36,910 bases of DNA from an uncultured Collinsella sp. (GCA_900544995.1 UQXC01000015.1:1-36910); one strand, 5' to 3'. Numbered from the stretch's first letter, positions 6,539 to 14,545 are shown. Numbers and translations: made by a program. Notes: generated by a model not told the origin, from the letters alone.

Positions 6539-8233
6539 CTATTTGGCCAGCTCCTGAACGATCCAGTCAATTGCACCTTCGGGATCGTTGGTAAGGTCGA
6601 TATACTCCTTGCCCCTTGTGGTGAGCAGTTTAATTCCAAGGCGATCGGTATCGGCCTTCATAGCGTCATAGTACATGCGTGCCTGGGGCGCCAGAACAAT
6701 CACGTTGTACTGATCCATCGTCTCATAGTGGCTTCCGTACGCACCGGACTGAGAAACCAGATCAATACCCTTAGCAGCGGCACCTTCGCGAAGAGCATTT
6801 GCCAAGAGAGTCGAAGTGCCGGCACCCTGGCAAAGCACAAGCACGCGGATCTGCTCCGCCTTGTCCTTTACCGCCTCGAGAGCTTTTGCGACATTTTCCT
6901 GTGCGGCAATAGCATCTGCATCCGAGGTTCCTGCAGTCTCCTTTGCAGACTCTTCCAAACAAAGCTGATGGTCATACGCCTTGCAGAACGGATAGTAAAT
7001 CACAAAGTCAACGACCAACAGCACTGCCATCAATACGAGAGAACGCAGATCGAGACCCGTGGTGAGGAATGCACCGATTGGGCCGGGAAGCGCCCACGGC
7101 ATGGTATACATGGGGGCGTTCATTCCAATGACGTCAATGAAAAATTTACCGATAATGGCGTTGACCATAGGAGCCACTAGGAAGGGCACGAACATATAGG
7201 GATTGAGAACAATCGGCATACCGAAGATAACGGGCTCGTTAACTCCAAAAATCACCGGGATAATCGATGCCTTGCCCATGGCTTTAAGCTGCTTGGAGCG
7301 CATAAACATGATCAGGATAATAGGAACGATGAACGTGCAGCCAGAACCGCCCAGACCGCCGATGAAGCTTGTAAAGTCCTGCGTGAGAGCAATTGACGGG
7401 TGTCCACCTGCTTGGAAAACCTCAAGATTGGTAACGGTATTGCCGTAGAGCGCAGCATTGATCGGACTCATGACAACCGAAGCACCGTGGATACCCATAA
7501 ATTGGAAAAGTGCGACCGCGCCTTCGATAAGCGCCATGCCAGGATAGGTGTCAACCGCGGAGAACAGCGGCGAGATGAGAGCGGATACCAAATTGGCGAA
7601 CGGCACAGCAAGCAGCTTGCGGCTCGCAAGATCGATAAAAGCGCACGCAAGGATCGAAAACCCAAATGCAAAGATATCGCGAAAACTCTGCGCAATAGAG
7701 CCAGGGACCTCTTTGGGGAGCTTGATCGTCACATTATGGCTAATGCACACCTTATAGATATTAACGGTCAAGAATGCGGCTACGAACGCAGCGAGAAAAC
7801 CCTTGGTTCCCATATAGCCGGTTTCAAAAACAGATGTATCTGCTCCGCCAATCGAGACAACATCGTTCGTCACCGATAGCAAGAGCATGCCGCACATGGC
7901 ACAAACCATGCACGAGGTGGGGTTGAGAGATTTACCCGAAGGCATGCGACGGTTCATCGACATGGCAAGTGAGCTCGCCGTGGTGCCGGCCACCATAATG
8001 CCAAGAAGTCCCATGGTATATGCATAGATTTTATTGAAGAAATCCAGCACCTCAGACGGAAGCGTGATGCCTACATAGGCAGGGAGCGTCGAAAGAAGAA
8101 GGAACAGGCTCGAGAACAGCACAATTGGCATATTCGAGAGAAAGCCATCCTTAATCGCCACCAGATAAATGTTCCTCGAGATTTTGTCGAAGAGGGGCTG
8201 GTGTTTTTCAAGGAATTTGACGATAGCGTCCAT
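6539..8233 (-). CDS. Second lactose/cellobiose-family PTS permease EIICB
   Basis: This 564-aa permease is paralogous to the LacE-like protein at 999 and begins almost identically (MDAIVKFLEKHQPLFDK). ATG at 8233 is chosen over an ATG 30 bp upstream because GAAAGGA lies just before it and it aligns with the paralogue's start. A multi-spanning EIIC domain (to about residue 420), a short linker and a C-terminal EIIB follow, with phospho-acceptor Cys468 in VLVLCQGAGTSTLL. It diverges from the gene at 8590 and the GntR regulator, which likely form its regulatory partner unit. No glycosidase or EIIA accompanies it, so the substrate is open: a beta-galactoside, beta-glucoside or related disaccharide. 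Confidence 0.87.
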   Translation of the reverse strand: MDAIVKFLEKHQPLFDKISRNIYLVAIKDGFLSNMPIVLFSSLFLLLSTLPAYVGITLPSEVLDFFNKIYAYTMGLLGIMVAGTTASSLAMSMNRRMPSGKSLNPTSCMVCAMCGMLLLSVTNDVVSIGGADTSVFETGYMGTKGFLAAFVAAFLTVNIYKVCISHNVTIKLPKEVPGSIAQSFRDIFAFGFSILACAFIDLASRKLLAVPFANLVSALISPLFSAVDTYPGMALIEGAVALFQFMGIHGASVVMSPINAALYGNTVTNLEVFQAGGHPSIALTQDFTSFIGGLGGSGCTFIVPIILIMFMRSKQLKAMGKASIIPVIFGVNEPVIFGMPIVLNPYMFVPFLVAPMVNAIIGKFFIDVIGMNAPMYTMPWALPGPIGAFLTTGLDLRSLVLMAVLLVVDFVIYYPFCKAYDHQLCLEESAKETAGTSDADAIAAQENVAKALEAVKDKAEQIRVLVLCQGAGTSTLLANALREGAAAKGIDLVSQSGAYGSHYETMDQYNVIVLAPQARMYYDAMKADTDRLGIKLLTTRGKEYIDLTNDPEGAIDWIVQELAK

Positions 8234-8417
8234 AACACATCCTTTCATGATTCCCGGGCACACAACGATTTATCCGGACTCAACCGTCGTCGTCCCCGTT
8301 TGTATCCACTTATGTAAGTGAATACGTTCTTGTGCGAAATGTAATATCATTTGCGCGATTTGTCATAACCAATTCTTTTTCCGCTTTGTCGATATGTCAA
8401 GAATTCAAATACTTATT

Positions 8418-8504
8418 CGGTGAACGGTAGTTGATTAATTTAAGATTTTCCCAGCTAAAGGCTATTTTTTGCGAGCAGTACAATAAGCTTGCAACCGTTC
8501 ACCG
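8418..8504. promoter_or_regulatory. Widely spaced CGGTGAACGGT / ACCGTTCACCG inverted pair
   Basis: CGGTGAACGGT (8418-8428) and its exact reverse complement ACCGTTCACCG (8494-8504) flank 65 bp of AT-rich DNA between the divergent EIICB and 8590 genes. The same 11-mers form a tight inverted repeat at 25084-25113. The spacing would suit a looping regulator or two separate half-operators, one per promoter. Confidence 0.55.
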
Positions 8505-8525
8505 ATTGGATATAACATATTGAAT

Positions 8526-8543
8526 ATATTGTTGTAACAATAT
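8526..8543. promoter_or_regulatory. Palindrome ahead of the 8590 gene
   Basis: ATATTGTT and AACAATAT form a perfect 8-bp inverted repeat with a 2-bp centre, 47 bp before the 8590 start. Symmetric GTTGTAAC-like sites suit GntR/HutC-type regulators, so this may be the operator of the regulator encoded at 9583. Confidence 0.45.
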
Positions 8544-8589
8544 TAGAGACAATGTCACAAGCCTGTCGTTCTAGTCAAAGGAAGTAACA

Positions 8590-9510
8590 ATGCCCAAACG
8601 ATTACTGAACATGTCCGCATCCGATTTTGCCGCCACGTCACCCATGGATCTAAAGCAGGCAATTCTGGCTTCCGAGGGACGTACCATCATGGCGGAAAAC
8701 GTACCCTCTTCCCAATTTCTCGGCGGCGTTACTAATGCAGAAATCGAACGTGCCGCAGGTGCCGACCTGCTTCTGTTTAACGCGCTCGATGTGTTCGATC
8801 CAGTTATTGCCGGTATTCCAGATGATCTCAATGAAAACCCGGTCACTTGGGTGAAGCGAGCATGCGGAAGGCCCATTGGCGTCAATCTGGAGCCAGTTGA
8901 TAACGAGGCAGAGATGTCTGAATCCCGAACGGAAATCCCCATGGGTCGTCGCGTCTCTCCCAAGACCTTAGAAAAGGCTAACGAACTCGGATTTGATTTT
9001 ATCTGCCTGACGGGCAACCCTGGAACCGGCGTCTCCAACGATGCAATCGCCCATTCGATTAAACTCTCCAAAGAGCATTTCAATGGCCTGGTCATAGCCG
9101 GAAAAATGCATGGAGCGGGCGTTGCGGAACCTGTCATGACGCTCGAAATTGCGCGCAAGTTTGTTGACCTCGGCGTCGATATCCTTCTCGTGCCAGCCCC
9201 CTACACCGTCCCTTGCTTCCAAGAAGCAGACCTGCGCGCCATCGTAGACTTTGTACGATCCCACAACGTAGGCAAGTCAATTGAAGAGAAGGTTCTCGTC
9301 ATGGCGGCGAACGGGACGAGTCAAGACTCCTGCGACAGCGAGACCATTAAGAAAATAGGCCTTGCAGCAAAAGCAGCCGGTGCTGACCTCCAACATATCG
9401 GGGACTCCATGAACGGTATTTGCCTGCCCCAGAATATCTTCACGCTCGGACAAGCCCTTCGTGGATACAGGCATCAGATCGTCATGCTGAGCCGCTCTGT
9501 GATACGTTAA
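8590..9510 (+). CDS. Uncharacterised TIM-barrel-like protein linked to a PTS
   Basis: This 306-aa soluble protein has no signal peptide or membrane segment. Regular beta-alpha patterns (ADLLLFNALDV, RPIGVNLEPV, FDFICLTGNPGTGVSN, GLVIAGKMHGAG, GVDILLVPAPYT, KVLVMAANGTSQDS, AGADLQHIGDS) suggest a TIM-barrel enzyme. Similar proteins encoded next to PTS genes in Gram-positive bacteria are sometimes labelled phosphoenolpyruvate-phosphonomutase-like; I am not certain this is that family. A good ribosome site (AAAGGAAG) precedes the ATG. It is divergent from an EIICB gene and 72 bp upstream of a GntR regulator on the same strand, so a metabolic or regulatory role with that PTS is likely. The reaction is unknown. 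Confidence 0.72.
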   Translation: MPKRLLNMSASDFAATSPMDLKQAILASEGRTIMAENVPSSQFLGGVTNAEIERAAGADLLLFNALDVFDPVIAGIPDDLNENPVTWVKRACGRPIGVNLEPVDNEAEMSESRTEIPMGRRVSPKTLEKANELGFDFICLTGNPGTGVSNDAIAHSIKLSKEHFNGLVIAGKMHGAGVAEPVMTLEIARKFVDLGVDILLVPAPYTVPCFQEADLRAIVDFVRSHNVGKSIEEKVLVMAANGTSQDSCDSETIKKIGLAAKAAGADLQHIGDSMNGICLPQNIFTLGQALRGYRHQIVMLSRSVIR

Positions 9511-9582
9511 GGTTACCTTGCCCACGTTACATCCCGACTGAGGCAACCATCAGGTATAACCAACATGCAAACTGAGGCTCTA

Positions 9583-10302
9583 ATGCTCGATACACACGAA
9601 AAACGGCCACTCTATTTACAGCTCACCGACGCGCTGCTCAAGCAGATCGTCGATGAATATCAAGCAGACGATAAACTTCCAACAGAAATGGAACTCTGCG
9701 ACGAATACGCCGTAAGCAGAACAACCGTCCGACTTGCCATGAGTGAGCTGGAGCGTCGTGGAAGTATCTATCGAATCCAAGGTAAGGGATCGTTTGTTGC
9801 ACCGAAACGCGTTAGCGAGCTCAATTCACTTTTAGACTTTGACTTTGCAAGCCATTGCGATGGCGTTGATCCGGATGCCATCACCAAACATTTCGGCGGC
9901 CTCACATCAGGTCGTCCAATTTCCGTAATGATGCTCCAACAATTTGGATGTCAAAGTCGCGATGAAATTCAGCGTCTTGAATTGACCTACGAACTTGAAG
10001 GCAGCTTCATAGGCGCTGATACGTTCTTCATTTCAAAGTCGCGCGTTCCGAATAACCAGTTAGATTTTCAGGCATTTAGCAGAATCATGGACGACTTGTC
10101 CAAGTCTATCCAATCTGTTAGGGAAAGCTATAGAGCACGTCAGCTTAGCGATTCCGAAGCCAGTAATTATGGTGTTGCAAAACTTCCGGTCATCGAACTG
10201 ACTCATTATGCTTACGACTCCGGAGGCAAACTAATCTCAATTGTCTGCCGCACCGTCTTAACTGGGCGAATCCCTTATCAAAACTTTATTTTCAAGTCCT
10301 AA
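9583..10302 (+). CDS. GntR-family regulator with UTRA domain
   Basis: An N-terminal GntR winged helix (RPLYLQLTDALLKQI, LPTEMELCDEYAVSRTTVRL, IQGKGSFV) is followed from about residue 85 by a UTRA ligand-binding domain. ATG at 9583 is preferred because GAGG lies 5 nt upstream; an in-frame ATG at 9565 has no clear site. HutC-subfamily GntR proteins usually sense a phosphorylated sugar and repress the adjacent PTS. Its partner genes here are the 8590 gene, upstream on the same transcript, and the divergent EIICB gene. The palindrome at 8526-8543 is a candidate operator. Confidence 0.85.
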   Translation: MLDTHEKRPLYLQLTDALLKQIVDEYQADDKLPTEMELCDEYAVSRTTVRLAMSELERRGSIYRIQGKGSFVAPKRVSELNSLLDFDFASHCDGVDPDAITKHFGGLTSGRPISVMMLQQFGCQSRDEIQRLELTYELEGSFIGADTFFISKSRVPNNQLDFQAFSRIMDDLSKSIQSVRESYRARQLSDSEASNYGVAKLPVIELTHYAYDSGGKLISIVCRTVLTGRIPYQNFIFKS

Positions 10303-10316
10303 TGTTCTTTTTCTTT

Positions 10317-10455
10317 TGTCTCGATCTGTAACACGTAGCCGAGTTTTTAAGTCCTAACCGTTACAGATCGAGACAAACAAGGTAGGCCCCGCCGAATTGT
10401 CTCAATCTGTAACATCTGGTTGGTGGTTTCACCCCTACCTGTTACAGGTTGAGAC
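10317..10455. repeat. Paired hairpin repeats (pair B)
   Basis: Unit 1 is a perfect 16-bp inverted repeat: TGTCTCGATCTGTAAC at 10317-10332 and its complement at 10360-10375. Unit 2 has GTCTCAATCTGTAAC (10399-10413) and GTTACAGGTTGAGAC (10441-10455) with one mismatch. Order, spacing and the following GATAGT...TCC match pair A at 4371-4506, so both pairs are copies of one segment. They may act as terminators or as small mobile repeats; no long T-run follows. Confidence 0.82.
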
Positions 10456-10574
10456 GATTTGATAGTGGAGTCCTTATTTGCGCGTCATATCGCGTAGCGC
10501 TGACGCGCTGGTTTCCACAATGACAGGAGGTAAAAGTCCTCCCGCATCACCCGTTGGCAATCCCGTAGCGATAA

Positions 10575-11339
10575 CTAGCAAATAACCTGCGTGTGTTCCT
10601 CGATGGCGGCACGATCCTCGGCGGCGATGCCCGGCTCGCACACCACGGCGTCCAAATTGTCCAGGCGGCAGAAGGTGTAGAAGTCGCGCTTGCCGATCTT
10701 GCTGGAGTCGGCGATCAGATAGCGCGAGTCGGCCTTGCTAAAGGCGAGCTGCTGGATGCGGCCCTCTTCCATATTGGATGTAGACACGTCGCCGTCCAGA
10801 ATGCCGTTGGCACCGATAAACGCCGCGTCGATGCCCAGCGCACGCAGGGTATCCTCGGCCGTTGGTCCCACAAAAGCGGCGGTGCGGCGACGGTACATAC
10901 CGCCCACGAGGCACAGGTCGCAGTCTTCGCGCGCCTCGAGCAGGTTAAACACCGAAAGCGAATTGGTCACAATGCGCAGGCGAAACGCCGGCAGCATCGA
11001 GGCCATCTGCTCAACCGTGGTGCCCGTGCCCAAAAAGATGGTCGAGCCTTCCTCGATAAGCTCCACAGAACGGCGCGCAATCTGCAACTTTTCCTCGGCA
11101 TGCTTCGTGCGCTTTTCGCTGTGCGAATACTCATGGCGCAGCATAGCGTGTGGACGGCCCTGCGCACTGCGGGCTCCGCCGTGCACGCGCTCGATCTCGC
11201 CCAGGCTCGCAAGCTCCTCAAGGTCACGGCGGATCGTCATATCCGAGACACCTAACGCATCCGAAATCTCCTTGACCGAGACCGTTCCCTGTTCCTCGAG
11301 CAGCTGCCGAACCTTATCCTGTCGCTCCGCTTTAATCAC
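10575..11339 (-). CDS. DeoR/LacR-type transcriptional regulator
   Basis: This 255-aa regulator has a DeoR helix-turn-helix (VSVKEISDALGVSDMTIRRDLEEL), the usual GEIERVHGGA linker and a C-terminal sugar-phosphate-sensing domain (TIFLGTGTTVEQMA, VTNSL, LVGGMYRRRTAAFVGP, SKIGKRDFY). GTG at 11339 is the best start: it begins IKAERQDKVRQLLEE and has GAGGA about 6 nt upstream. It diverges from galM, which it probably controls together with lac or galactose genes elsewhere; family members such as LacR and GlpR respond to sugar phosphates. The 3' half exists in a second, broken copy at 5981-6377. Confidence 0.87.
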   Translation of the reverse strand: MIKAERQDKVRQLLEEQGTVSVKEISDALGVSDMTIRRDLEELASLGEIERVHGGARSAQGRPHAMLRHEYSHSEKRTKHAEEKLQIARRSVELIEEGSTIFLGTGTTVEQMASMLPAFRLRIVTNSLSVFNLLEAREDCDLCLVGGMYRRRTAAFVGPTAEDTLRALGIDAAFIGANGILDGDVSTSNMEEGRIQQLAFSKADSRYLIADSSKIGKRDFYTFCRLDNLDAVVCEPGIAAEDRAAIEEHTQVIC

Positions 11340-11544
11340 GATGAGTCCTCGCTGTTCCACGCTCACGTCAATTCAAACAATAACGAACAAATTGTATCAG
11401 ACTCGCGCGCGTCAGAAATGAACGCCCGCACAGCTCCAATCATCACTTTTTTGAGAAAAATACCCCCTGCTTTAGTGGGGTGTAGTGATAATCTCGCCTG
11501 TTCGCGCTACAGTTTGTCCGAAATACCTCGATGTTAGGAACCAA

Positions 11545-12597
11545 ATGATCACTTCCGAGCTTTTCGGCACCGCGCCGTGCGGTACCCCCGTTCATTGTTA
11601 CACCCTCAACGGGCCCGAGATCTGCGTTCGCATTATGGACTATGGCGCCACCGTGTTGGGCATCGACGTGCCCGACATCCCCGGCAACGCGCGCGATGTG
11701 GTGCTGGGCTTCGATAAGCTCGAGGATTACTTTGACAACCCCGCCTGCTTTGGCGCGACCATCGGACCTGTGGCCAACCGCACTGCAGGTGCCACGATCA
11801 CCATCGCCGGCACGGACTGGCATATGCCCGCCAACGAGGGCACCAACAACCTGCACAGCGATCTTGAGCATGGTCTGCACAAGCGCGTATGGGACGTTGA
11901 GCTCGACGAGGTCCACAATGCCGTGCGCATGACCACCTCGCTTGAGGACGGTGAGCTGGGCCTTCCCGGCAACCGCACCTTTACGGCCGTGTTTACCGTG
12001 ACGCGCACCGGCTGCTTCCGTATCGAATATGGCTGTGAGAGCGACCGCGCCACGTACGTGTCCATGACCAACCACACGTACTTTAACCTTGCCGGTCACA
12101 ACGCCGGCATGGACTGTGAGCACTTCTTTGTTGCTAACGCTGCCCACTACCTGCCCATCAACGAGCAGAATATCCCCACCGGAGAGATCGCTCCGGTCGA
12201 GGGCACGCCGTTTGACTTCCGTGAGCTGCGCCCCGTCGCGCCCGGCATGGAAGCCGACGACCCGCAGATTAAGCAGGCCCGTGGCTACGACCACTGCCTG
12301 TGCATCGATGGCTATCAGTACGGCCGTAATCTGCGCCGCGCGATGCACGTCGAGGAGATGTGGACCGGCCGTGAGCTGGACTATTACACCACTGCCCCGG
12401 GCGTGCAGCTCTACACCGGCAACTGGCTGGGCGACGAACACGCCAAAGACGATGCCAACTACGGTTGGGGCGCCGGCTTTGCCCTCGAGGCCGAAATGTA
12501 TCCTGACACGCCGCACCATGCGCTGTTCCCCCAGGGCATCGTGGGCCCCGGTCATCCCTACAGCAATGTGATCGAATACCACTTTATGAGGCACTAG
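11545..12597 (+). CDS. galM: Aldose 1-epimerase (galactose mutarotase)
   Basis: This 350-aa cytosolic enzyme interconverts the alpha and beta anomers of galactose or glucose. Family features are the GATIGPVANR substrate loop, the catalytic His in NHTYFNLAGH, the RGYDHCL segment and the base Glu near ALEAEMYPDTPHH. ATG at 11545 is chosen because AGGAA stands 4 nt upstream and the first residues (MITSELFG) lead directly into the fold; an in-frame ATG at 11485 lies 60 bp upstream without support. It is divergent from the DeoR regulator and followed by its own terminator. It would supply the correct anomer after hydrolysis of a galactoside. Confidence 0.92.
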   Translation: MITSELFGTAPCGTPVHCYTLNGPEICVRIMDYGATVLGIDVPDIPGNARDVVLGFDKLEDYFDNPACFGATIGPVANRTAGATITIAGTDWHMPANEGTNNLHSDLEHGLHKRVWDVELDEVHNAVRMTTSLEDGELGLPGNRTFTAVFTVTRTGCFRIEYGCESDRATYVSMTNHTYFNLAGHNAGMDCEHFFVANAAHYLPINEQNIPTGEIAPVEGTPFDFRELRPVAPGMEADDPQIKQARGYDHCLCIDGYQYGRNLRRAMHVEEMWTGRELDYYTTAPGVQLYTGNWLGDEHAKDDANYGWGAGFALEAEMYPDTPHHALFPQGIVGPGHPYSNVIEYHFMRH

Positions 12598-12624
12598 GCC
12601 CACAACGCGACATATCGCACAGCA

Positions 12625-12656
12625 ACGCCCGCCGGCACACCGCCGACGGGCGTTTT
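12625..12656 (+). terminator. Rho-independent terminator of galM
   Basis: ACGCCCGCCGGC (12625-12636) pairs with GCCGACGGGCGT (one mismatch), followed by TTTTT, 27 bp after the galM stop. Confidence 0.85.
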
Positions 12657-12702
12657 TCATCTTTTGGGCTCTTTTTCGCTGTGACTGTATGAGTGACATA
12701 TC

Positions 12703-12854
12703 AAAACTATGCCCATTTACTACGTTTAGCCCGGGATGCTCGACCATGCACCGGTTTTTGTTAAATGCGCGAGCCGTCTACCTGCGGTTTTGTTTTTCTC
12801 AAATTCGACATGCTCGGCGATAACCGATCAAACGTAGTAAATGGGCATAGTTTT
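12703..12854. mobile_element. 152-bp MITE-like element with 25-bp terminal inverted repeats
   Basis: The left end 12703-12727 (AAAACTATGCCCATTTACTA, then CGTTT) and the right end 12830-12854 are exact reverse complements, enclosing 102 bp with no coding frame. The symmetry continues a few bases outward (TCAAA) with a one-base slip. A 15-bp stretch from the interior, CTACCTGCGGTTTTG (12778-12792), recurs at 24909-24923 with related sequence after it, suggesting a dispersed family. It fills most of the gap between galM and the orphan IIB gene. Confidence 0.65.
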
Positions 12855-12921
12855 TGACAGGCGGCATCGCGCGCGTCCCTCGCAAGGGCAAAATGATCCG
12901 TTTTCCTCCGTCCCCAAGGGA

Positions 12922-13404
12922 TCAGTTGAACAGATTGCCGATGGGGTCGGGATTGGAGCTGGGGAGATAGCGGATTTCTAGTTCTATGCCGAGCTTTTGC
13001 AGCTCTTTGAAGGCGGCGACATCTTCGCCGTCTACGGCGACTGCGGGCGTTATGGGGTGCTTGCCCTCCCCTGCCTGCATATGGCCAATGCTGATCTTGG
13101 TGATCGGCACGCCACCCTTAACCAGCGCGAGTGCATCGGCGGGTGAGGCCACCATGATCAGAATCAATTGGCGCGGCGTTGCGGTATGAATGATGTCGAT
13201 GGCCCTTTGCACCGAGAAAAACCGTGTCCACACGCCCTCGGGCACCGCGACCCTCATAGGCGCCCACTTGCGCGAATCCGCCGCAATCTCGTCGTTAACG
13301 ATCAGGACGAGGTTGGAACCAACCGCCTCATTCCACAGCTCAACGTCTTGCCCGTAAATAAACCGATCATCGATGCGCGTGAGAAGAATCTTGGGTTGAA
13401 TCAT
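12922..13404 (-). CDS. Orphan mannose/sorbose-family PTS IIB with Tyr at the phospho-site
   Basis: This 160-aa protein aligns along its whole length with the IIB at 23417 (ILLTRIDxR at the start, RFFSVQRAIDII, LVKGGVPITKISIGHMQ, DVAAFKELQKLGIELEIR). IIB proteins of this family pass phosphate through a His in a RLxHGQV motif. Here the motif reads RFIYGQDV, with TAC (Tyr17) exactly where the other copy has His17. Other fold residues are kept and the frame is intact. It stands alone, with no IIA, IIC or IID, between a MITE-like element and tRNA-Thr. GGGG lies 5 nt before ATG 13404. It cannot carry phosphate the usual way; a regulatory role or early decay are both possible. Confidence 0.85.
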   Translation of the reverse strand: MIQPKILLTRIDDRFIYGQDVELWNEAVGSNLVLIVNDEIAADSRKWAPMRVAVPEGVWTRFFSVQRAIDIIHTATPRQLILIMVASPADALALVKGGVPITKISIGHMQAGEGKHPITPAVAVDGEDVAAFKELQKLGIELEIRYLPSSNPDPIGNLFN

Positions 13405-13493
13405 CACTGCCCCATTCTGCTTGACACCCGTAAGAGCAAGACATCACGTCTCCAATATTAGTGCATTTAAAGTGAGAAAAGCCGTCAGAACAC

Positions 13494-13522
13494 TTGCGCG
13501 GATGTGCGATGTCCCGTATCAT
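13494..13522 (+). promoter_or_regulatory. Probable tRNA-Thr promoter
   Basis: TTGCGC (13494-13499) and TATCAT (13517-13522) are spaced by 17 bp, 40 bp upstream of the mature tRNA. Confidence 0.5.
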
Positions 13523-13561
13523 AGACAGCCGTTGACGCCTCAGTTGCGTCACCACATGGCC

Positions 13562-13637
13562 GCCAGCGTAGCTCAGTTGGTAGAGCACCGCTCTCGTAAA
13601 GCGGGGGTCACCGGTTCGAGCCCGGTCGCTGGCTCCA
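13562..13637 (+). tRNA. tRNA-Thr (anticodon CGT)
   Basis: A complete 76-nt cloverleaf includes the encoded CCA. The acceptor GCCAGCG pairs with CGCTGGC, the D-arm is GCTC...GAGC, the anticodon stem CCGCT/AGCGG encloses loop CTCGTAA (anticodon CGT), and the T-arm is ACCGG-TTCGAGC-CCGGT. It reads ACG threonine codons. Confidence 0.97.
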
Positions 13638-13648
13638 TTGCACAAGAT

Positions 13649-13673
13649 AGCCGCCTTCGGGCGGCTTTTTTTG
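13649..13673 (+). terminator. Terminator after tRNA-Thr
   Basis: AGCCGCC-TTCG-GGCGGCT is a perfect 7-bp stem with a stable UUCG tetraloop followed by seven T residues, 11 bp after the tRNA. Confidence 0.92.
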
Positions 13674-13679
13674 TTACCG

Positions 13680-14090
13680 ATTTCAGGCGCACATCCGCCG
13701 GAATTCGCCCACTCGGTGGACTTCGGGTTTAATGCTTAGGGGCGGGGATTTACCAAAGTGAAATTTTAATGAAAAGAAACCCAGCTGCAACAATTGCCAT
13801 GACGAGGGCTCGAATTGGCCATATAGATCTAAAATAGTCACGATACCTTCTCTTTTGCTGAAACGATATATCTATACAAGGTTGTGAGCGGAAAACAAAA
13901 AATACGTCGATTGCTATCCGACAAACGGGTCTGGAATTGCATTCACCGGCATTTCGGGGCAGATTGATACACATGTACGAAAGGGAACCTATGTGGTGCG
14001 TTGGGTTGGAGCTGCTGCAGGCCCGATATGGATTGCGGTCTTGCGCCCCGATGTCCAAATAGGTTTCTCTCTCTAGACGGGAAGTTGCTC
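13680..14090. other. Gene-poor AT-richer stretch with weak reading frames
   Basis: No gene here can be called firmly. A minus-strand frame (13750-14058) would encode a protein ending in a hydrophobic segment (IRALVMAIVAAGFLFIKISLW), but its possible starts lack a ribosome site. On the plus strand a 62-codon frame without an ATG start (13888-14076) reads RKGTYVVRWVGAAAGPIWIAVL near its end and stops just before the next gene. The composition differs from the flanking PTS genes. The stretch follows a tRNA, a common integration target, but no direct repeat of the tRNA 3' end was seen. Confidence 0.4.
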
Positions 14091-14456
14091 ATGGACGCCA
14101 TATATGACGGAGATGACTGGGTCGATCATTATACTTGGCGCCTGGTCGGCTCGAACGACAATGGGGTTGTGGTGTTTGATGGACTATGTCCAAAGCATCT
14201 CCATCCTTTTGTCTCGTCGTTAATTGAGAGTTCCGCTCGTGTTGCCCCCTACAGCTCGGCATCGCTTCATGATACGGACGTTTTGAAGACCATAAGGGAA
14301 TCAATTGACGATGGCACGATGAGCGGCCCGCTGTTTTCTCGGCTTGTGGGGCTAGATGAGATTGGCTCGAAACGACTGCTTGCGGGCGAAAAAGTGGAAC
14401 TCACTTATCGGTCGATGATTTCAATCCTGCGGCTAGCCGATGTTCTTCGCAAATAA
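14091..14456 (+). CDS. Hypothetical protein, 121 aa
   Basis: I do not recognise this protein. The ATG at 14091 is preferred over one 90 bp upstream because GGGAAG lies before it and the product then starts MDAIYDGDDWVDHYTWRL. It is soluble and acidic at the N-terminus. The C-terminal ~45 residues (SRLVGLDEIGSKRLLAGEKV, then LTYRSMISILRLADVL) are rich in predicted helix and vaguely recall a helix-turn-helix-like segment, which is only an impression. It stands alone after tRNA-Thr. Confidence 0.5.
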   Translation: MDAIYDGDDWVDHYTWRLVGSNDNGVVVFDGLCPKHLHPFVSSLIESSARVAPYSSASLHDTDVLKTIRESIDDGTMSGPLFSRLVGLDEIGSKRLLAGEKVELTYRSMISILRLADVLRK

Positions 14457-14493
14457 ATCCAAGCAAAACGCCGCCGGCAACTCCCCTACTCAA

Positions 14494-14545
14494 CAAAAAA
14501 GCCCCGCCAACCGTAATCCCCAAGGGAACCGCGATTAACGGGGCT
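14494..14545 (-). terminator. Terminator of the lacX-lacC-yhcH operon
   Basis: On the minus strand AGCCCCG (14539-14545) pairs with CGGGGCT (14500-14506), followed by six T residues (14499-14494). The 32-nt interior has some further pairing potential. It lies 58 bp after the yhcH stop. Confidence 0.75.
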
